Shown: piece by piece, positions 57,992 to 64,000 of the stretch
Position numbering within the stretch: position 1 is the stretch's first letter
Layout of the letters: every line of letters begins with the position of its first letter
NCBI GenBank assembly: GCA_036172665.1
Contig: CM069874.1
Coordinates: 50,016,707-50,080,706 of the forward strand
Length of the DNA: 64,000 nt
Direction: 5' to 3'
DNA from: Prosopocoilus inquinatus
Taxonomy: Eukaryota > Arthropoda > Insecta > Coleoptera > Lucanidae
Translations under genes and position numbers: made by a program
The notes under the pieces: generated by a model
What the model was told of the DNA's origin: nothing
The model's input: the letters and a program-made list of their open reading frames with translations, nothing else
Databases searched by the model: none

Positions 57992-58140
57992 GTGTCTGTG
58001 AAGCTGGCGTATCATTTCATGAAAACTCATTAATTATAGTGAATTCTAGCTGCATTATTATTAGTTCTGTAGTTCCTGATAGATAAAATCGATAGTTCTA
58101 CTCATTAAAGCGAAAAAAAAAGAAAAATAAGGCAAATTGC
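57992..58140. repeat. single end of the right-edge foldback family
   Basis: GTGTCTGTGAAGCTGGCGTA and the following 110 bp match the outer arms of the element at 62045-63885 (shared blocks ATCATTTCATG, CTGATAGATAAAATCGATAG). Truncated: only one end is present. Confidence 0.65.
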
Positions 58141-58693
58141 AGTGGACTCATCAACCGGCATGGATAATGCTAAAAAAATGTTCTTTAGCCTGGGGATAAT
58201 AATAAGCGACGGATAGAGTTTCGTAGATTTATAATAAACTAGTTGGAAATGGGCGCCAATTTCCTCCAGAATATCATATGGACTGACGAGGAGTGCAAAT
58301 TCACTGATGATGGATTATTCAATCGACACAATGAACATATCTGATCTACTGAAAATCCTCGTCACCATCAAGAACGACGACCACAAATGCGTTTTGGAAT
58401 GAATGTACGAGTGGGTATCTTAGGTGTTTCAATAATTGGTCCTTACTTGCAGGAAGAGAATTTAACTACAGACAGATACCTGAATTTTCTTACAACATTC
58501 TTTGTGAATTACGTGGATAGCAGCATTTTTTTTAAACCGTTTAAACAACATTTGGTTTCAACAAGACGGAACGCCCTCTAAAAATGCCAGAAAATTATTC
58601 GAATGTTTACGTGAAGTATTTCCAAATAAAGTCATTTCAAATAACGGAGACTGGCCACCACGATTGCCAGATTTGTGACCCTGAGATTATTTT

Positions 58694-58858
58694 TGTTGGT
58701 TTTTGACTTTAACTTTTACAAGAGAAATTGACTAAAAACGAAGTTTGCAAAAAATCTGTATTTTTTTTTATTGTCAAAACTAAACTGTTTTTCTTTGTTT
58801 TCAGAGAAACGATAATCAATTTTAAATTAACTTGATACTTTTGTTTTCAATTTCAACA
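58694..58858 (-). repeat. Copia 3' LTR
   Basis: 165 bp. On the minus strand begins TGTTGAAATTG directly after a purine tract GAGAGGAAG (58859-58867) and ends CCAACA. Confidence 0.88.
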
Positions 58859-58879
58859 CTTCCTCTCAAAAGTAACAAA

Positions 58880-59209
58880 TTAATTTATAATTTTACAGTT
58901 AGGAACTTCTGCTTTGGATTTCAAAAAGAAGACACGATGAAACTTTGAAAAATCGTCTTTAAAACAAACGAAGTATCTTGCACCTCCAATTGAAACTTCT
59001 TGCATTGGACCACAGACGTCTGCATGAATCAGTTCAGCTATCTTTGAGTTCCTCTCACTTCTACTTCTAAAAGTTCGCCTGTGATGCTTTCCAAACATGC
59101 AGCCTTCACAATATTCTTCTGTTACCTTACTTTCAATGCCATACTTCTTCAGAAAGCCCTTTACTCGTTGCTTATTTTGATGACACAGACGCTCATGCCA
59201 TAACTGCAT
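58880..59209 (-). pseudogene. Copia integrase, truncated
   Basis: Zinc-binding HHCC domain: LWHERLCHQNKQRV with CEGCMFGKHHR. The start of the catalytic core follows: IHADVCGPMQEVS (first Asp), GGARYFVCFKDDFSKFHRVF. It stops at a deletion joint just after FLKSKAEV and runs into the 3' LTR flank, so the other two catalytic residues, RT and RNase H are gone. Confidence 0.83.
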
Positions 59210-59307
59210 GGTCTCTTATTCTGAAGCAATAAATGCAACTGCTGCTTCTTCTGGAATTTTCACTCGCATTTCTAGCGAATACAGACCATTAGATGTTTTT
59301 CTTCCGA

Positions 59308-59562
59308 TTAAGCGTACAATTCCATTTCTTGTGAAAAAAAACATCTATTTTTATCGGCTTTAAATTGAAATCCTTTATTTATTGTCTGACCAACAGAAAA
59401 TAAGTTACGACTAACCTGAGGTACATACCATACATCTGTTAGATGATTTTGCTGCCACTGCCCATTGATCTTCATTTCAATATTTATTATACCTTGTCCA
59501 TAAGCCAAAATAACTTCATTATTACCAATTTTAACTTGTCTTGGTGCGCAAAATGCTTCATA
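59308..59562 (-). pseudogene. Copia protease remainder
   Basis: YGQGIINIEMKINGQWQQN and LTDVWYVPQVSRNLFSVGQ are typical of the second half of Copia protease and the linker to integrase. Separated from the start by a frameshift near 59570. Confidence 0.75.
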
Positions 59563-59589
59563 AGTTAAAAAAACAACCCTTATTACCAG

Positions 59590-59824
59590 TCATGTGTGCA
59601 GAAGCACCTAAATCAGCTATCCAGTCATCTGTTTCTGAGACATAATTCACCGTCATCATGAATGCATCTCCATTGAACTTCCTTCCTTGGTTTAAGTTTA
59701 CTGATGAATTCGAGCCATCAGTAGTTTTCTTGAAACAATTTTTAGCTATGTGTCCAACTTGATGACATTTGAAACATTTCCTCTTATAGGCTTCCTGTTT
59801 ATTTCTTCTTATTTGTCCAAGTGA
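59590..59824 (-). pseudogene. Copia zinc knuckle and protease start
   Basis: After the Gag stop the frame continues with the CCHC knuckle CFKCHQVGHIAKNC (about 59735-59776). The protease start DDWIADLGASAHMTG (about 59595-59640) follows, where the usual Asp-Ser-Gly is Asp-Leu-Gly (one base change). The catalytic Asp is kept. Confidence 0.75.
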
Positions 59825-60493
59825 CTATTTACATGATTTTGCGGTGAGTGCAGACGATTCATCATTTGGTTTTACCGGCAAACGCATTTCAATCAGCCTC
59901 AGCCGTTCTGTCAACATGTTAATTGTTCGTTCTTCAACAGGCACTGATTCCCAAACACTCTTGAACTTAAAATATTCTGATGGCAAAGTCGACATTATTC
60001 TACTCATCAATAATAAATCTGGTAATTCAGTATTCACCAACCTTTTTATTTCATCATTCATTTCTCGAAAATTTCTTTGCAGTCGGCCAATATGAGTTGC
60101 AATATCTTCAGTAGGAGTTCTGTCATTCCTAAAGAACTGTTCCATCAACCTGTCCACTCGCTGACCAGAACTTTGCTCATAAATTGATGACAATTTATCC
60201 CAAATTGCTTTTGACGTTTCACATGTAGCAGTCAAATCAACATTAGCAACATTCATACTTCCAGCTAAAATTAGCTGGGCAAGCGCATCACTCTTTTGAA
60301 AAGCCTTTAATGTAGCTTCATAAGCTTTACATTCCTCCGGTGAAGAGTTTTCAGATAACACATTTGGCGGCATGCGAAATCCAGTGGTGATATCCAGTAC
60401 GTCATGATGTCGCAGCATTAACTCAATCTGTCTACGCCACTTTGTCCAATTTCCAGCCCCTTCTAGCTTTTCAATTTGAACTTTAAAGTCCAT
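59825..60493 (-). CDS. Copia-like Gag
   Basis: The likely start is the Met at 60493 (MDFKVQIEKLEGAGNWTKW); the frame is open 15 codons further upstream without support. Gag blocks: NWTKWRRQIELML, KAIWDKLSSIYEQSSGQRV, LMEQFFRNDRTPTEDIATHI and LPDLLLMSRIMSTLPSEY, the UBN2-type retrotransposon Gag fold that forms the virus-like particle. It ends at a stop (59825) just before the zinc knuckle, so the capsid part is intact and the knuckle is cut off. Confidence 0.82.
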   Translation of the reverse strand: MDFKVQIEKLEGAGNWTKWRRQIELMLRHHDVLDITTGFRMPPNVLSENSSPEECKAYEATLKAFQKSDALAQLILAGSMNVANVDLTATCETSKAIWDKLSSIYEQSSGQRVDRLMEQFFRNDRTPTEDIATHIGRLQRNFREMNDEIKRLVNTELPDLLLMSRIMSTLPSEYFKFKSVWESVPVEERTINMLTERLRLIEMRLPVKPNDESSALTAKSCK

Positions 60494-60607
60494 TGTTATT
60501 TCCCGTCTACTTAAGATGCAAATAACAGTATACAGCAATCTTCAAAAATGATTGCACTTTACACCAACCAAATAGTCTATTGTAATTTCTTTTCACAGCC
60601 ACAAGCG

Positions 60608-60623
60608 CTCTGGGCCCATAACC
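60608..60623 (-). promoter_or_regulatory. Copia primer-binding site
   Basis: The minus strand reads GGTTATGGGCCCAGAG immediately 3' of the 5' LTR. This is the Copia-type site complementary to an internal part of initiator Met-tRNA. Confidence 0.75.
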
Positions 60624-60797
60624 TGTTGGTTTTTGACTTTAACTTTTACAAGAGAAATTGACTAAAAATGAAGTTTGCAAAAAATCTGTACTTATTTTTT
60701 TTTATTTTCAAAACTAAACTGTTTTTTTTTTTTTGTTTTCAGAGAAACGATAATCAATTTTAAATTAACTTGATACTTTTGTTTTCAATTTCAACCA
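60624..60797 (-). repeat. Copia 5' LTR (element on minus strand)
   Basis: About 174 bp, TG...CA bounded, matching 58694-58858 throughout except for a few substitutions and poly-T length differences. Confidence 0.88.
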
Positions 60798-60850
60798 ATT
60801 TTCTGTGGGGTACCGTAAAAGATAAATTTTTCCAAACTGTACCAGCAAAT

Positions 60851-61154
60851 ATAAATAACTGAGAATAAATATCGTTGCCGTTGTAAGGCCCGGTTTTTTA
60901 ATTGATTGGTAAAGTGATTATTACTTGCCAGTGGGATAAATTTAATCTATTTGGTAACGTGCTTGTTAAACAAAATCTGTCTTTCAATCTATAAGTTTCT
61001 GTTGGTTACTTAACAATCAAATTTTTATGTTAAACGTATGTTAGTCACACTGAAGAATATAAGTAACTATCTTCACATATACATTTTAACCGGCAGGTGA
61101 AGGTGAAGTGTGTAAGGTTATTTAGTTTCAAGTTGAGTTTGAATTATTATAAAT
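60851..61154. other. short non-coding spacer
   Basis: AT-rich, immediately upstream of the Myb/SANT frame. No clear TATA box or other promoter element recognised. Confidence 0.4.
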
Positions 61155-61746
61155 ATGAGTGAAAGTTTGAACAAAAAAAAGAAGGCAAGAGCACTAGATT
61201 TTAAGCCAACAGAAATCGATCTGCTGAACGACTTGGCAGTAAAACACGCAGGAGTCATAGAATCAAAAAAATCAGGCGTAATAACATGGAAGGAAAAAGA
61301 AGGAAAATGGGCAATTATTACAAACGAATTTAATAGTGTAAATATTGGAGTACGAAGAACGATGCAAAGCCTAAAAACGAAGTTGATACCTTAAAAAAAG
61401 AATTGTGAAAAAGGCGGCAAATAATATATTAGAAATGTACAGGACAGGTGGAGGTGTTAACAAAGGCATACCACATACGCCCCCTGAAGAGAAAATATAC
61501 AGCATAATCTCGCTCAGCGTTGAAGGTTTGCGAAGCAGACAAGATGACGACAGTAAGTATATGTATTAACGTATTTAAATTTGGTATTGGATAATTATAT
61601 ACATTTGACAACGAAGTAAATAGACGTACTTATATATTTGTCATATTGAAAACCTCAAATTTCAGTCTTGAACAAAACAAAAGTTGAAACTGAGCATGAG
61701 ATTGCGGAAATAGATAATAACACAGAGGCATCGTATAGGTATACAA
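61155..61746 (+). pseudogene. Myb/SANT-like DNA-binding protein (zeste-type), broken
   Basis: ATG 61155 (MSESLNKKKKARALDFKPTE). The trihelical Myb/SANT-like domain of the zeste/NAIF1-like group spans residues 14-79 (IDLLNDLAVKHAGVIESKKS, WKEKEGKWAIITNEFNSVNI, VRRTMQSLKTK), which binds DNA and is commonly multi-copy in insects. One base is missing near 61384. In the next frame the family continues with LKKRIVKKAANNILEMYRTG and GGVNKG. A splice donor (GTAAGT at 61553) and acceptor (TTTCAG ending 61665) join in frame to an 81-bp exon (61666-61746) ending at another GTAAGT. Later exons are not seen before the foldback at 62045. Similar proteins also accompany Harbinger elements. Confidence 0.65.
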
Positions 61747-62365
61747 GTAAGTCGCATTTTTCTACAGGATGTGTTTCTTTAATAATCGAACAGTTGACAT
61801 TAATTTGCAAATTAGATGGTCATTTGTGTACACGTATTTGAACAGCAGTTTGAACAATAAGTCTTCATACTTTCTTCCATATGACATAGTAAAATTTTCG
61901 TTTAAAATTTATCAAAAACGGATTCAAGCAATAAACATTCACGATGGTAACCACTCTCTCGCTTTGTAATGTACATATTTCAGACAAAAATTAACGTTGT
62001 GTAATAAGAGCTTAGTATTAGGAAAACTAAAACCAGGTTTAAGGGCGTCTGTGAAGCTGGCATATCATTTCATGGAAACTCATAAGTTTCAGTGAGTTCT
62101 GACTTTATTTCTAATAGTTCTATAGTTCCTGATAGATAAAATCGATAGTTCTGCTCATTAAAGTGAAAAAAAGCCAAAGTGCAAACTGAGACGCCAGGTT
62201 CACGCAGCGTCTCACTTTGTCCTACGCAAAATTAACGGCCAATTCTTATAGGAAATTAAAAGATCTATAGTTCTACATGAGTTCTAGAAAGAGTTCTAGA
62301 GAAAAACATTGCTGTTTCTTATTAGAAAACTCTAATAACACAATATGATTAGTTACGCAGATACA

Positions 62366-63148
62366 GATGAGACGCTGTCGAATATTCGACAGTTCTATGA
62401 GCTCTGCAATTTTTTCCTTGTAGCTCAGAACGTATCCAAGGATTTTCTACAAAGTTCCGGCCACAAGTCTCATTAGATTATTTTTTAAGCAATTTTAAAT
62501 CCTGGTAAATTCGAGTTATACACGTTATAATTGAGACGCTGTCGAATACAATACAGTTCTGTGAGCTCTATATTTTTTTCCTTGTACTTAGAAACATATT
62601 CAATGACTTTCCGCAGAGTTCCAGTCATAAACCTAAGTAGATTATTATTTAGCAATTTTAAACTCCGCCAAATTCGAATTATACACTTAATAAGTGAGAC
62701 GCTGTCGAATATACGACAGTTCTGTCAGTTTTACAACTTTTTCCTTGTAGTACAAAACGTATTTAACGACTTTCTGCAGAGTTCGAGCCCTAACACTCAT
62801 TAGATAATTTTTTGAGCAATTTTAAATCCCACGAAATTCGAGTTATACTGAGGCGCTATCGAATATACGACAGTTCTGTGAGCTCTATAATTTTTTTCTT
62901 GTAGTTCGGAACATATTCAACGACTTTCTGCAGAGTTTCAGCCACAAGTCTCATTAGATTGTTTTTTGAGCAATTTTAAATCCCGCGAAATTCGAGTTGT
63001 ATAGGTTAGAACTGAGACGCTGTCGAATATACGACAGTTCTGTGAGCTCTATATTTTTTCCTTGTAGTTTGGAACGTATTCAACGACTTTCTGCAGAGTT
63101 CTACCCACAAGCATCATTAGATTATTGTTTGAGCAATTTTAAATTTAA
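62366..63148 (+). repeat. five tandem roughly 160-bp units
   Basis: Units start near 62366, 62532, 62695, 62849 and 63012, each opening with GAGACGCTGTCGAATA (or GAGGCGCTATCGAATA) and containing GACAGTTCTGTGAGCTCT, TTCCTTGTAGT, TTTCTGCAGAGTTC and GAGCAATTTTAAA. The last unit is shortened at the centre of the palindrome. Confidence 0.88.
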
Positions 63149-63149
63149 T

Positions 63150-63586
63150 TTAATGAGGCTTGTGGCTGGAACTCTGCAGAAAGTCGTTGAATATGTTCCG
63201 AACTACAAGGAAAAAATTATAGAGCTCAGAGAACTGACCTGTTTTTGGCAGCGTCTCCCTTATTAAGTGTATAATTCGAATTTGGCGGAGTTTAAAATTG
63301 CTAAATAATAATCTACTTAGGTTTATGACTGGAACACTGCGGAAAGTCATTGAATATGTTTCTAAGTACAAGGAAAAAAATATAGAGCTCACAGAACTGT
63401 CTTGTATTCGACAGCGTCTCAATTATAACGTGTACAACTCGAATTTACCAGGATTTAAAATTGCTCAAAAAATAATCTAATGAGACTTGTGGCCGGAACT
63501 CTGTAGAAAATCCTTGGATACGTTCTGAGCTACAAGGAAAAAATTGCAGAGCTCATAGAACCGTCGAATATTCGACAGCGTCTCAT
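63150..63586 (-). repeat. three tandem units, opposite orientation
   Basis: The inverse of the units at 62366-63148: boundaries near 63150, 63264, 63423 and 63586. The two outer units correspond base for base (with few differences) to the first two of the left series. The innermost is closest to the units around 62849. Confidence 0.85.
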
Positions 63587-63894
63587 CTGTATCTGCGTAA
63601 CTAATCATATTGTGTTATTAGAGTTTTCTCTAGAACTCTTTCTAGAACTCAGGTAGAACTACAGATCTTTTAATTTCCTATAAGAATTGGCCGTTAAATT
63701 TTACGTAGGACAAAGTGAGACGCTGCGTGAACCTGGCGTCTCAGTTTGCACTTTGGCTTTTTTTCGCTTTAATGAGCAGAACTATCGATTTTATCTATCA
63801 GGAACTATAGAACTATTAGAAATAAAGCCAGAACTCACTGAAACTTATGAGATTCCATGAAATGATACGCCAGCTTCACAGACACGGTTTAAGG

Positions 63895-64000
63895 TATTTT
63901 AAAATGTAAGAATATATCTGCTTTCCTATTTTTTAAGTGACTATTAGATTATAATCGTTTTTAGCTCTGCTATAAAAACGGCCCTAGAGCGAAGTCTTTC
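63895..64000. other. non-coding window end
   Basis: AT-rich flanking sequence beyond the 9-bp duplication. No gene visible. Confidence 0.4.

Larger units (their letters stand above)
58694..60797 (-). mobile_element. Copia-like LTR element with large internal deletion
   Basis: LTRs at 58694-58858 and 60624-60797 begin TGTTG and end CAACA (or CAACCA), and flank a 1.77-kb interior. The 5-bp target duplication ATTTT lies at 58689-58693 and 60798-60802. A primer-binding site and purine tract sit against the LTRs. Gag, protease and the beginning of integrase remain; the rest of integrase, RT and RNase H are deleted. The two LTRs are nearly identical apart from homopolymer lengths. Confidence 0.92.
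58255..60850 (+). pseudogene. DDE transposase relic split by a Copia element
   Basis: Left part (58255-58693): WTDEECKFTDDG (first catalytic region), RHNEHI, ENPRHHQ, GILGVSIIGPYLQE, YLNFLTTFF, then a block containing a QQDGTPSKNAR-like second-Asp motif across a frameshift, and NNGDWPPRLPDL with two stops. Right part (60798 onward): FLWGTVKDKFFQTVPAN. Ignoring the insertion, the sequence is colinear with DUF4817/DDE_3 transposases such as those at 42386 and 45122. The N-terminal DNA-binding part is not seen. Confidence 0.8.
62045..63885. mobile_element. foldback element with internal tandem repeats and 9-bp TSD
   Basis: The ends G(C/T)GTCTGTGAAGCTGGC at 62045 and inverse ending 63885 are flanked by a perfect 9-bp duplication GGTTTAAGG (62036-62044 and 63886-63894). 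The outer arms (about 650 bp: 62045-62700 and 63240-63885) are close inverse copies. Internally, units of about 160 bp, each starting GAGACGCTGTCGAATA, repeat five times in one direction (62366-63148) and three times in the other (63150-63586). No transposase. Structure and TSD length fit foldback or Mutator-like elements. Confidence 0.88.

Noticed and set aside
58387..58581. Independent small gene
   Set aside because: It is an internal piece of the DDE transposase relic (IIGPYLQE and neighbouring blocks) left between frameshifts.
62366..63586. CRISPR-like or satellite array
   Set aside because: Units are about 160 bp without spacers and change orientation at the centre; they lie within a foldback with a 9-bp duplication.

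Overview
This is a repeat-saturated, AT-rich stretch of an arthropod nuclear genome, most likely an insect. I cannot name the species. The evidence is eukaryotic GT...AG introns, mariner, Tc1-like, hAT and pogo DNA transposons, Copia and BEL/Pao LTR retrotransposons, Penelope-like elements and non-LTR (LINE) elements, almost all decayed. There are no operons, ribosome binding sites or CRISPR arrays. One clear host gene is visible: most of a cGMP-dependent protein kinase (PKG) at 2422-4168 (+). It lies in a single uninterrupted exon with two cyclic-nucleotide-binding domains, a complete kinase domain and the AGC tail; the N-terminus is outside or unseen. A second candidate is a broken Myb/SANT (zeste-like) DNA-binding gene at 61155-61746 (+), which keeps one convincing intron.

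Layout. 1-2400: AT-rich sequence with small inverted-repeat elements. 2422-4168: PKG. 4300-5410: two TIR elements. 5783-7070: a mariner with both TIRs and a broken transposase. 7850-8010: a palindrome. 8300-10660: a BEL/Pao pol relic that has lost its reverse transcriptase core. 11345-14300: Penelope-like element copy 1 (RT plus GIY-YIG endonuclease), abutting the 5' part of a Copia element on the minus strand (14305-15379). 15677-17800: a nearly intact hAT inserted in an unidentified GC-rich segment. 19887-26924: a 7-kb hAT with a perfect 8-bp target duplication, itself split by a roughly 4.3-kb LINE. 28.6-29.5 kb: three CTCF-like motifs, then a 309-bp palindrome with a triplet-repeat core. 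30895-32925: Penelope copy 2, flanked by inverted LTR-like arms. 33.66 kb: a tRNA-like SINE head. 34.4-39.5 kb: a series of MITEs, including a hAT MITE with a perfect 8-bp duplication. 41.6-41.85 kb: a heat-shock-promoter-like module. 42107-43675 and 45036-46262: two Tc1/mariner-type transposons, one with a 51-bp intron. 43820-44460: the 3' tail of a LINE. 48.3-49.55 kb: a dispersed motif cluster. 50.9-55.7 kb: a minisatellite, a foldback with roughly 600-bp arms, and a pogo/Tigger element containing nested palindromes. 58.2-60.85 kb: a DDE transposase gene cut by a Copia-like element with a 5-bp target duplication. 62045-63885: a complex foldback with internal tandem repeats and a perfect 9-bp target duplication.

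Apart from PKG, the genes do not form a pathway. The window is a record of nested transposition. The features most worth a second look are the PKG whose two cGMP-selecting threonines are both replaced, hammerhead-ribozyme-like motifs in three Penelope ends, the foldback element at the right edge, and the dated nests (LINE in hAT, Copia in transposase, palindrome in palindrome in pogo). All calls are by eye from sequence; no alignment or database search was run.
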